From: Candidatus Thiosymbion ectosymbiont of Robbea hypermnestra
GTDB lineage: Bacteria; Pseudomonadota; Gammaproteobacteria; Chromatiales; Chromatiaceae
DNA: 15,112 nt
Direction: 5' to 3'
NCBI GenBank assembly: GCA_020443945.1
Contig: JAIZWN010000172.1
Span: 1 to 15,112, forward strand
Made by a program: the position numbers and the translations under genes. Below are positions 6,238 to 12,948 of this stretch, piece by piece. Under the pieces are notes generated by a model. That model did no database searches. It saw only the letters and a program-made list of their open reading frames with translations, and was not told where the DNA came from. The stretch's first letter is position 1. Every line of letters begins with the position of its first letter.

Positions 6238-8015
6238 TGTGCGGCTTTATCGCCGCCTTCACGGTCACGCCGCTCGCATCCGAGTCGGCGCGACAGGCAT
6301 TGGATCGCCTTGCTCGCCGCGGCCCCGACGGCGAGGGTGAGTGGAGGAATGGGGGCGTCTACCTCGGCCATCGCCGCCTGGCGATTCTCGATCTCGATCC
6401 ACGAGCGGTACAACCGATGGAATCCGGTTGTGCGCGTTACGTTATTGTCTTCAATGGCGAAATCTACAACTACCTTTCCCTACGCGGAGAATTGGAGGCC
6501 GAGGGCGTTCGGTTCAGGACGACGTCCGATACCGAGGTAATCCTGGCGCTTTACGCGACCTGGGGAGAGGCCATGTTGCCGCGTCTGCACGGCATGTTCG
6601 CCTTTGTCATCTGGGATCGGGTCGGGCGGCAGGCGTTTGCCGCGCGGGATCCCTATGGCATCAAGCCCTTATATATTGCTAAGACGGGTGATGGCATCCT
6701 GCTCTGCTCCCAGGTCAAGGCTCTTTTGGCCACCGGGCTGATTTCCCGAGAACCGGATGCGAACGGGCAGGCAGGTTTCTGGATGCTGGGGAGCGTACCC
6801 GAGCCGCATACCTGGTATCGTGACATCCAGGCGGTGCCGGCCGGGCACTCTCTGAGAATCCGTGACAAGCGTGTGATTTCATCCCGATGTTGGCATGACA
6901 TTGGGCGTGCTTGGCGCAATGCGCCCGCGCGGCCGGATTTGCCTCGGGATGAAGTCACCAAGCGGGTCCGCGCCGCCCTGCGCGAATCCGTAGCGCGACA
7001 TCTGGTGGCCGACGTACCGGTGGGAGTATTCCTCTCGGGCGGCATCGACTCCGGCGCGCTGGCGGGATTGATGGCGGAAACAGGCGTCCGGTCATTGCAA
7101 GGGGTGACCATCGCCTTCGATGAATTCACCGGACGACAAGAGGATGAAGCGCCGGTTGCAGCGGCGCTCGCCAGGCACTATGACATCGAGCACCATGTGC
7201 GTCGGGTCACGCGGGAAGAGTTTGTCGCGGACCTGCCGCGAATACTCGATGCCATGGATCAGCCCAGCATCGACGGCGTCAACACCTGGTACGCCACCAA
7301 GGCCGTGGCCGAATTGGGATTGAAGGTGGTGGTATCCGGCGTCGGTGGGGACGAGCTCTTTCTCGGCTATGAAGGTTTTCGGCAATTGCCGCGCCTGGTC
7401 GGCCTGTGGAGCCGATGGTCGAAGGTTCCGGGGGCCATGCCCGTGGCACGACTGGCCGGTCGGTTGCAGGCCCGGCGAACCGGTAACGGACGTTGGTGCC
7501 ATGCACCGGAATGGGCAAGGACGATCGGTGGGGCCTGGTGGTTGAGACGGAGCACCTGCGGCCCGGAGGAATTACGGACGCTCATGGGTGAGGATCTGGC
7601 CGAGGAGGCGCTCGACGGGTTCGTCGTGGAAGCCAGGTTGGCGGCCATGACCGGCCCATTGCCGCAAGAGACGACCCTTGCTTTGGCTCAGATCGAGTCC
7701 ATGACTTACCTGCGCAATCAACTCTTGCGCGATAGCGATTGGGCGAGCATGGATCATAGCGTCGAGTTGCGCACGCCTTTGGTGGATGCGCATCTGTTAG
7801 AGCAGGTGCAACCCCTGCTTGGGAAGTTCGATGATTTTCCGAACAAGACCCTTCTGGCCCAGGCACCGGTCAAGGCCCTGTCGCGTGAGATCGTCGAGCG
7901 ACGCAAGACGGGATTCGGGATACCGGTGCAGCGCTGGCTCGAAGAGGATAATGGGCGTAATGATGTTGTGCCACGGATGAATTGGCAGAGGGAAATCGGT
8001 CGGGTATTCGGGTAA
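6237..8015 (+). CDS. asnB: Asparagine synthase (glutamine-hydrolysing)
   Basis: This 592-aa protein begins MCGFIAAF, so Cys2 is the N-terminal nucleophile of the class II glutamine amidotransferase domain (RRGPDGEGEW and FNGEIYNY follow). The synthetase domain has the PP-loop FLSGGIDS (267-272) and GVGGDELFLGY, which bind ATP and aspartate. The expected reaction is aspartate + glutamine + ATP to asparagine + glutamate + AMP. Copies inside sugar gene clusters often act as amidotransferases in polysaccharide or lipopolysaccharide synthesis, and the glycosyltransferase partner makes that plausible. ATG overlaps the preceding stop by one base (TAATG), implying translational coupling. After KTGFGIPVQRWLEE only about 25 residues remain, shorter than E. 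coli AsnB. As I recall, the C-terminus (ending near WQREIGRVFG) fits a shorter AsnB clade, so I do not call it truncated. Confidence 0.93.
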   Translation: MCGFIAAFTVTPLASESARQALDRLARRGPDGEGEWRNGGVYLGHRRLAILDLDPRAVQPMESGCARYVIVFNGEIYNYLSLRGELEAEGVRFRTTSDTEVILALYATWGEAMLPRLHGMFAFVIWDRVGRQAFAARDPYGIKPLYIAKTGDGILLCSQVKALLATGLISREPDANGQAGFWMLGSVPEPHTWYRDIQAVPAGHSLRIRDKRVISSRCWHDIGRAWRNAPARPDLPRDEVTKRVRAALRESVARHLVADVPVGVFLSGGIDSGALAGLMAETGVRSLQGVTIAFDEFTGRQEDEAPVAAALARHYDIEHHVRRVTREEFVADLPRILDAMDQPSIDGVNTWYATKAVAELGLKVVVSGVGGDELFLGYEGFRQLPRLVGLWSRWSKVPGAMPVARLAGRLQARRTGNGRWCHAPEWARTIGGAWWLRRSTCGPEELRTLMGEDLAEEALDGFVVEARLAAMTGPLPQETTLALAQIESMTYLRNQLLRDSDWASMDHSVELRTPLVDAHLLEQVQPLLGKFDDFPNKTLLAQAPVKALSREIVERRKTGFGIPVQRWLEEDNGRNDVVPRMNWQREIGRVFG

Positions 8016-8036
8016 TGAGGTGTGACACATCTCATT
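8014..8036. terminator. Palindrome overlapping asnB stop codon, possible terminator
   Basis: AATGAGGTGTG (8014-8024) is almost perfectly inverted in CACATCTCATT (8026-8036), with one mismatch. As RNA it gives a stem of about 10 bp with a 3-nt loop that includes the last bases of the asnB stop codon. Only TTTACA follows, not a U-run, so it is an imperfect terminator. It could instead be a protein-binding palindrome or an IS end. Confidence 0.4.
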
Positions 8037-8043
8037 TACAGGG

Positions 8044-8090
8044 TCCCACCATTTCCGAACATGGCCGGCAGGCCCTCTTACTCCGTGGGA
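8044..8090. repeat. Nested inverted repeat upstream of asd
   Basis: TCCCAC (8044-8049) and GTGGGA (8085-8090) enclose a small hairpin, GGCC-GGCA-GGCC (8063-8074). It lies in the asd leader. I recognise no riboswitch in it; its function is unknown. Confidence 0.3.
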
Positions 8091-8127
8091 TAGTGGTAGG
8101 TCCTCGGGTAGATCACCGGAGTTGCAG

Positions 8128-9249
8128 ATGAATCGAGTCGGTTTCGTCGGATGGCGCGGTATGGTGGGGTCGGTGCTCATGGAGCGGATGCGCGAGGAAC
8201 GGGACTTCGCGGCCATCGATGAGCCGGTTTTCTTCACGACCTCCCAGGTCGGCCAGAGCGGCCCGGACGTCGGCAGGGGTCGCAACCCCCTGCAAGACGC
8301 CCATGACCTCGACGCCCTGGCCGCCATGGATCTGGTGCTGACCTGTCAGGGCAGCGGCTACACGCAGGCGGTCTATCCCGCCCTGCGCGCCCAGGGCTGG
8401 CGGGGGTATTGGATCGACGCCGCCTCGCTGCTCCGCATGGAGCCCGGCAGCGTCATCGTGCTGGACCCGGTCAATCGCGCCGTCATCGACGCGGCCCTTG
8501 CCGCGGGCAAGCGGGACTTTATCGGCGGCAACTGCACGGTCAGCCTGATGCTCATGGCCCTGGGCGGGCTGTTCCGGCACGATCTGGTGGAATGGGTCAG
8601 CGCCATGACCTATCAGGCCGCCTCCGGCGCCGGCGCCCAGCACATGCGCGAGCTCCTCACCCAGATGGGCGTTCTGTACGCCGGCGTGCTCGGGCACTTG
8701 GCGGACCCCGCCGCCGCCATCCTGGACATCGATCGGGCGGTGACCGAGACCATGCGCGGGGCGCGGTTTCCGACGGCCCGCTTCGGCGTCCCCCTGGCGG
8801 GGAGCCTGATCCCCTGGATCGATGCCCGGATCGAGAACGGCCAGAGCCGGGAGGAATGGAAGGGCGCAGCGGAGACCAACAAGATCCTCGGGCGCGAGGA
8901 GCGACCGATCCCCATCGATGGCACCTGCGTGCGGGTCGGGTCCATGCGTTGCCACAGCCAGGGGCTGACCATCAAGCTCCGCGCTACGGTCCCGCTGGAC
9001 GAGCTCGAGGGGCTGATCGCCTCCGCCAACGACTGGGTAAGGCGGGTGCCCAACGAGCAGGAGGCCACGATGCGGGAGCTTTCGCCGGCAGCGGTCACCG
9101 GCACCCTGCAGGTGCCGGTGGGGCGGTTGCGCAAGATGAATCTGGGCGAGCAGTACCTCTCGGCCTTCACCGTCGGCGACCAGCTCCTGTGGGGGGCGGC
9201 CGAGCCCCTGCGCCGGATGCTGCGGCTGTTACTCGAACAGGCGCAATAA
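8128..9249 (+). CDS. asd: Aspartate-semialdehyde dehydrogenase
   Basis: This 373-aa enzyme reduces beta-aspartyl phosphate to aspartate semialdehyde with NADPH, the branch point to lysine/diaminopimelate, threonine and methionine. The N-terminal NADP fold VGFVGWRGMVGSVLMERM is the form seen in E. coli-type Asd. The catalytic cysteine lies in GGNCTVSLMLMALGGLF (C136), and AMTYQAASGAGAQHM and VRVGSMRCHSQGLTIKL (substrate and catalytic His region) are intact. ATG 8128 is chosen because CGGAG (8117-8121) lies 6 nt upstream and the protein start matches the family; TTG 8122 is an alternative. It is followed by fimV as in many gammaproteobacteria, but the genes upstream are not the usual leu genes. 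Confidence 0.96.
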   Translation: MNRVGFVGWRGMVGSVLMERMREERDFAAIDEPVFFTTSQVGQSGPDVGRGRNPLQDAHDLDALAAMDLVLTCQGSGYTQAVYPALRAQGWRGYWIDAASLLRMEPGSVIVLDPVNRAVIDAALAAGKRDFIGGNCTVSLMLMALGGLFRHDLVEWVSAMTYQAASGAGAQHMRELLTQMGVLYAGVLGHLADPAAAILDIDRAVTETMRGARFPTARFGVPLAGSLIPWIDARIENGQSREEWKGAAETNKILGREERPIPIDGTCVRVGSMRCHSQGLTIKLRATVPLDELEGLIASANDWVRRVPNEQEATMRELSPAAVTGTLQVPVGRLRKMNLGEQYLSAFTVGDQLLWGAAEPLRRMLRLLLEQAQ

Positions 9250-9270
9250 CAGGCGAGTATCCCGTTTCAG

Positions 9271-9300
9271 TCCGTCATTCCGGTTGGACGCCGGAATCCG
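9271..9300. repeat. dRS3-like palindrome (ATTCCGG-N7-CCGGAAT)
   Basis: A perfect 7-bp inverted repeat, ATTCCGG (9277-9283) and CCGGAAT (9291-9297), sits in the context GTCATTCCGG...CCGGAATCC. It resembles the Neisseria dRS3 family (ATTCCC-N8-GGGAAT) and the GTCATTCC..GGAATCCAG repeats common in other proteobacteria. It lies in the 150-nt spacer between asd and the fimV-like gene. A single copy is visible here. Confidence 0.5.
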
Positions 9301-9399
9301 CCGATACCAGGGATGGCAACTTGCCGGAACCGCCGATGTCCACTCCCGGTGCCGACGCCCATTGCTTCCAGTTGAATCTTGCCTACTACCCTCTGGTCC

Positions 9400-11109
9400 A
9401 TGAGACCGCTGGTCGCTGGTAAGCGGGGAGGCGGGAAACTCCACGGAGTGGTCACGGCATCCGCCCTCTCTCTGGCCCTGGCGCCGAATCTTGCCGGGGC
9501 CTTGGCGCTCGGTGATATACGCGCCTGGTCCGCCCTCGGCGAGCCCTTTGCCGGTCGGATCGAGTTACTGGACGTGGCGCCGGATGAGCTGGATACCCTC
9601 GAGGTCCGACTCGCCTCCCAGGCCGAGTTCGACCAGGCCAGCACGCCACGCCCTCACTTCCTCACGGGACTTAAGTTCGAACCCCGGATCTCCCCGGAAG
9701 GAAGGGCGATGATCCGGGTCACCAGCCGCCGACCCGTCCGTGAGCCCTTTCTCGACTTCCTGATCGAGATCGCTTGGCCCCAGGGCCGGTTGGTCGGGGC
9801 CTACACGGTGTTGCTGGATCCGCCTGCAACCCGCGGGACGCCGTCCCCGGAAGCGGCGACCCCGGAGACGATGTCGGGGATCGACGAGCGGATCGAGGCG
9901 CTACGCGGCCGTATTCGCAAGCTGGAAACACAGCTGGCGGATATCCAAAGATTGCTCGCGCTCGACCAGGAAAGGATCGCGGCGGCACCGGGCACGGAGG
10001 CAACCCCTGTTTCGCCCGCGGCTCGCCCCGGTTCCGAGGTGATCGCCAGGACGGCGGTTGCCGAACAAACGCCCGTTTTCGGGCATTGGTTTCGGGAATC
10101 CCTTCCCCGGTTCGCCCCGGCATGGGTTCCGGCACTGGCGCTACCATTCCTGCTTCTGGGCTGGCTGTTCCGGCGGCGGCGCGGGCACCGGGGGAAGACG
10201 GCATCCCTCGGGGAACCCGTCTTGAGGACCCCCGGCATCGCTGCCGCGGGCCTGGCCGCCGGGGCGGATTCGGCGGGGCCGGTCGCGGCGCCGATTGCGC
10301 AAATTTCGGCGCCCATTCCTGCATCCACCGATGGGTTCGGCGATCCGGATCAGGAGGATGCCGCGGAAGGCGACACCCGCGGCGGTCTGGAGACGGACCG
10401 CCCTGTTCCATGGCGGCCAGCCGTTGAACCGAGCGGAATCGGGAAATCGCAATTCTCCGCTTCCGATTCACAAGTCGAAAAGCCCACGGATGGGCTTTTG
10501 CGACATCCTCATAGGGAAAGGGAGGAAACGGATCTCGTCTCCGAGGCCGATATCTACATCGCCTACGGGCGGTATCGCGAGGCGGAAACCCTGTTGGAGC
10601 AGGCGCTCGCCGAGTCGCCGCAACGCCCGGATATCAAATATAGGCTCATCGAGGTCCATTATGGGACCCGGAACCGGGAGCGTATGGAAACGCTCATGGA
10701 CCAGCTGCAAGAAACCGGCGCCGATCGCATGGAGCCCGAGCAGTGGCAAAGATGCAAGGCCATGCTGGAGGCCCTGGAGGACAGAGATCCCCGGGAAGTG
10801 CCCCCGACTGCCGCGAGCGGTCGTGAGGAGGGCCTTGCTCCGGTGGAAACCGGGTTCACCGAGCGCCGGGAGGCGGTCTTTTCGCCGCTGATTCCGCCCG
10901 ATCCGGCGCCGGAACCCGAGTCGGCGGCGGATGCCTGGGCGTCGGGAATCACGGGCGCACCGGATGCCCTCCGGGCCACGCGGCCCCGAACCGACTTGCT
11001 TGAGAATCCGCCCCAGGGCTCGCCTGAAGACCCGGACACGCCAAGCGATGACGGCATGATCATCCCCTGGCCGAAGGAGGCGACTACCAAGGGTTCGCAA
11101 TACCGATGA
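9400..11109 (+). CDS. fimV: FimV/HubP-like polar hub protein lacking LysM
   Basis: This 569-aa protein has a signal peptide (hydrophobic core about 16-34, cleavage likely after GALA at 36). The conserved FimV N-terminal domain begins LGDIRAWSALGEPFAGRIEL and runs to about residue 145. A coiled coil follows (about 158-193), then one transmembrane helix (242-258, WVPALALPFLLLGWLF followed by RRRR). An acidic, low-complexity cytoplasmic region leads to a TPR-like FimV C-terminal motif, EADIYIAYGRYREAETLLEQ (about 383-402). Homologues organise the cell pole and promote type IV pilus function. No LysM domain is visible between the N-terminal domain and the membrane helix, and the usual C-terminal helical motif is replaced by a Pro/Glu/Asp-rich tail. 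Position after asd supports the call. ATG 9400 precedes the signal peptide, but no clear RBS is seen; TTG 9379 is an alternative. Confidence 0.85.
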   Translation: MRPLVAGKRGGGKLHGVVTASALSLALAPNLAGALALGDIRAWSALGEPFAGRIELLDVAPDELDTLEVRLASQAEFDQASTPRPHFLTGLKFEPRISPEGRAMIRVTSRRPVREPFLDFLIEIAWPQGRLVGAYTVLLDPPATRGTPSPEAATPETMSGIDERIEALRGRIRKLETQLADIQRLLALDQERIAAAPGTEATPVSPAARPGSEVIARTAVAEQTPVFGHWFRESLPRFAPAWVPALALPFLLLGWLFRRRRGHRGKTASLGEPVLRTPGIAAAGLAAGADSAGPVAAPIAQISAPIPASTDGFGDPDQEDAAEGDTRGGLETDRPVPWRPAVEPSGIGKSQFSASDSQVEKPTDGLLRHPHREREETDLVSEADIYIAYGRYREAETLLEQALAESPQRPDIKYRLIEVHYGTRNRERMETLMDQLQETGADRMEPEQWQRCKAMLEALEDRDPREVPPTAASGREEGLAPVETGFTERREAVFSPLIPPDPAPEPESAADAWASGITGAPDALRATRPRTDLLENPPQGSPEDPDTPSDDGMIIPWPKEATTKGSQYR

Positions 11110-11140
11110 AGCGGGGTATGTACCCCACTTCATCTTACTT
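11105..11140 (+). terminator. Hairpin terminator after fimV
   Basis: GATGAAG (11105-11111) pairs with CTTCATC (11128-11134). After a C-A mismatch, GGGGTA pairs with TACCCC (11113-11118/11121-11126). TTACTTT follows. The stem includes the fimV stop codon. Because the next gene converges from the right, it may end transcription from both sides. The U-tract is short. Confidence 0.6.
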
Positions 11141-11216
11141 TGCGGTCGAGTAGGGAGGAGCCGATCGGCCGTTTCGGGGAATGGGCGCCGAATCCCGGAA
11201 GGGATCCTTCCCCCGG

Positions 11217-12050
11217 TCAGCGGTTGACGGCAAACGCCAGGCGCACGTTGTTGGCGACCAGGCCATTGTCCTTTTGCTCACTCTCGCTGAGATAGAACTC
11301 GAGGATGGTCTCCCGGTTCATCAGCATGTCTTCCGCCACCTCGTCGGCCACCTCGTTGGCGTGACAAAAGACGCTGGTATAGGGGGAGTCGGGCTCGCGC
11401 GGGTCCGTGATCCAGAGGTTGGGCGAGATGTGTTTGATGACCCGCAGAAAACCGTACCCCTTGTCGGCGAACCACTTGGTGCAGATGCCGCGTACGCAGG
11501 AGCTCGGCTGGCCCCATTCGTTGCGGGGCTCATAAGACACGGGCAGCAGGTCGGGGATCAGAAAGCCGGAATAAAAGGCGTCGACGGCCTGCTGCAGCTG
11601 GCGCGAGACGTTTCGAAAGCCGATCAATTCCACCCGACAACCGGTGTTCTGGAGCGCGCCGACCACTTGCAGGAAATCCCCGTCTCCCGTGACCAGCAGC
11701 ACCTGATCCAGCTTGCCCGCCTGCAGCATGGCGTCCACGGCCATATCCAGGTCGGCGTTGGCCTTGGTGGTGACATTGCCGTTTTCGTCCGTATAGCGGC
11801 GCACCTGTTTGACGGTAATTTTCCATCCGAAATCGCGTACCATCTGTTGATAGATTCTGGATTTCTTCGCGTACTCCGGGTCTTCCCTGGCGCGCTCCGA
11901 GTCGAAGGCCAAATAGGTGTTGAGCCGCTGTAGATGACCCCCTTCACGGGCCGCGAAGCTGCGCAACACGTCGTAGCGCATTTGATAACCACCGTTGTAC
12001 CTGACGTTTTCAGCGTCGACGAATACGCCGACTCGTAGATTGGAGTTCAA
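11217..12050 (-). CDS. NYN-domain (PIN-like) nuclease with C-terminal cold-shock-like domain
   Basis: This 277-aa protein has an N-terminal NYN (LabA/DUF88-type) domain, about residues 5-165. Its acidic metal-site pattern is complete: VFVDAENV (D12), NADLDMAVDAM (D100/D102) and VTGDGDF (D123/D125). These match PIN-fold ribonucleases. Residues about 187-275 resemble a divergent cold-shock OB fold: GICTKWFADKGYGFL (RNP1-like), SVFCHANEV (RNP2-like) and a final strand LVANNVRLAF. The second domain probably binds RNA or single-stranded DNA (inferred). The start is TTG 12050, with GAGG 8 nt upstream (12059-12062). The frame stays open much further upstream, but that region is non-coding leader and then antisense to gmk. 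It lies downstream of gmk on the same strand after a 251-nt gap. The substrate is unknown. Confidence 0.85.
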   Translation of the reverse strand: MNSNLRVGVFVDAENVRYNGGYQMRYDVLRSFAAREGGHLQRLNTYLAFDSERAREDPEYAKKSRIYQQMVRDFGWKITVKQVRRYTDENGNVTTKANADLDMAVDAMLQAGKLDQVLLVTGDGDFLQVVGALQNTGCRVELIGFRNVSRQLQQAVDAFYSGFLIPDLLPVSYEPRNEWGQPSSCVRGICTKWFADKGYGFLRVIKHISPNLWITDPREPDSPYTSVFCHANEVADEVAEDMLMNRETILEFYLSESEQKDNGLVANNVRLAFAVNR

Positions 12051-12301
12051 GAGACAAACCTCACTGTGCCAGCGACGGGTACGCGGACACGCCCCGTCAT
12101 CGTTAAGAAACAAAGGATCGAGCTTTACTTCCGAGAACCTTGAATCATTGCTTCCACGCAATTTTTCAAGGGACGAAGCGAAAACGCGAGTTCCGCTTCG
12201 TTGCCTGTTCCAAGTACCGGCGCACTTGAAACATGGCCGGGCGTCCATGCCTTTATGGGGACCTTGCTGACCGGATGGAAGGCCCTCGGCCGCCTTGCCG
12301 T
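12051..12301 (-). promoter_or_regulatory. Leader between gmk and NYN nuclease gene, with hairpin
   Basis: No gene is supported in this 251-nt gap. An 8-bp perfect stem, ACGAAGCG (12173-12180) and CGCTTCGT (12194-12201), has a 13-nt loop. On the minus strand it is followed by CCCTTGAAAAATTG, so it is not a classic terminator. A TTGAAA at the 3' side could serve as a -35 box for the nuclease gene, but no good -10 box is found. RpoZ, which usually follows gmk, is absent. Confidence 0.35.
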
Positions 12302-12937
12302 TCAAACCGGTTGCTTCGGCTCCTGCCCTGTCAGCCCGGCCAGCAGGGTCCCGAGCCGCGGCTCGGCGTGGGAACGCCGCAGCCGCTCGGCCCGCACCAG
12401 GCAGATCAGGTCGTCCAAGGCGGTGTCGAAGCGGTCGTTCACCACCAGATAGTCGTACTCCCGGTAGCGCGACATCTCCGCGCGGGCCGCGGCCATCCGG
12501 TCCGCGATCACCTGATCGCTGTCCAGGCCCCGGTTGCGCAAACGCCGCTCCAGGGCCTGTGCCGAGGGTGGCAGAATAAAAACGGAAACCGCCCCCGGAA
12601 AGCAGGCGCGGACCTGCCTTGCTCCCTGCCAATCGATCTCCAGCACCAGGTCCCGTCCCTGCTCCAGCCGCGCGCGCACGGTGGCTTCCGCCGTCCCATA
12701 GCGATTGCCGAAGACCTGGGCATGTTCCAGAAACTCGCCCGCGGCGACCATGTGCTGGAAGCGATCCGGCGCGACGAAGTGGTAATGGACGCCATCCCGC
12801 TCGCCGGATCTGGGGACCCGCGTGGTGAAGGATACCGCCAGCTCCAGACTCGGTTCCCGCTCGAGCAGCGCCTGGATCAGACTCGTCTTTCCCGCCCCCG
12901 AGGCGGCGGACAGGATGAATGGGATTCCCCGGTTCAT
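12302..12937 (-). CDS. gmk: Guanylate kinase
   Basis: This 211-aa enzyme phosphorylates GMP (and dGMP) to GDP with ATP, needed for GTP, dGTP and (p)ppGpp supply. The P-loop SAASGAGKTS (10-19) is followed by the GMP-binding region SFTTRVPRSGERDGVHYHFV, EFLEHAQVFGNRYGT and the second nucleotide motif LVLEIDWQGARQVR. The length is typical. ATG 12937 is chosen; TTG 12946 would add three residues and lacks a spaced RBS. Only 11 nt separate it from the upstream acyl-CoA synthetase stop, and a weak TAGG overlaps that stop, suggesting co-translation. In many gammaproteobacteria gmk is followed by rpoZ and spoT; neither is here. Confidence 0.96.
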   Translation of the reverse strand: MNRGIPFILSAASGAGKTSLIQALLEREPSLELAVSFTTRVPRSGERDGVHYHFVAPDRFQHMVAAGEFLEHAQVFGNRYGTAEATVRARLEQGRDLVLEIDWQGARQVRACFPGAVSVFILPPSAQALERRLRNRGLDSDQVIADRMAAARAEMSRYREYDYLVVNDRFDTALDDLICLVRAERLRRSHAEPRLGTLLAGLTGQEPKQPV

Positions 12938-12948
12938 GCGCTGCAAAC

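Noticed and set aside
6237..8015. AsnB C-terminal truncation
   Set aside because: It is shorter than E. coli AsnB, but the end resembles a shorter AsnB clade as I recall it, and no remnant coding sequence follows.
8016..8127. Lysine riboswitch before asd
   Set aside because: The leader is too short and lacks the conserved lysine-riboswitch core sequences; only simple inverted repeats are seen.
12836..12846. Eleven-base match to the tRNA-Thr 3' end (CGCCAGCTCCA), a possible attachment-site duplicate
   Set aside because: It lies inside the conserved gmk coding sequence, is short, and no integrase is present, so chance is the better explanation.
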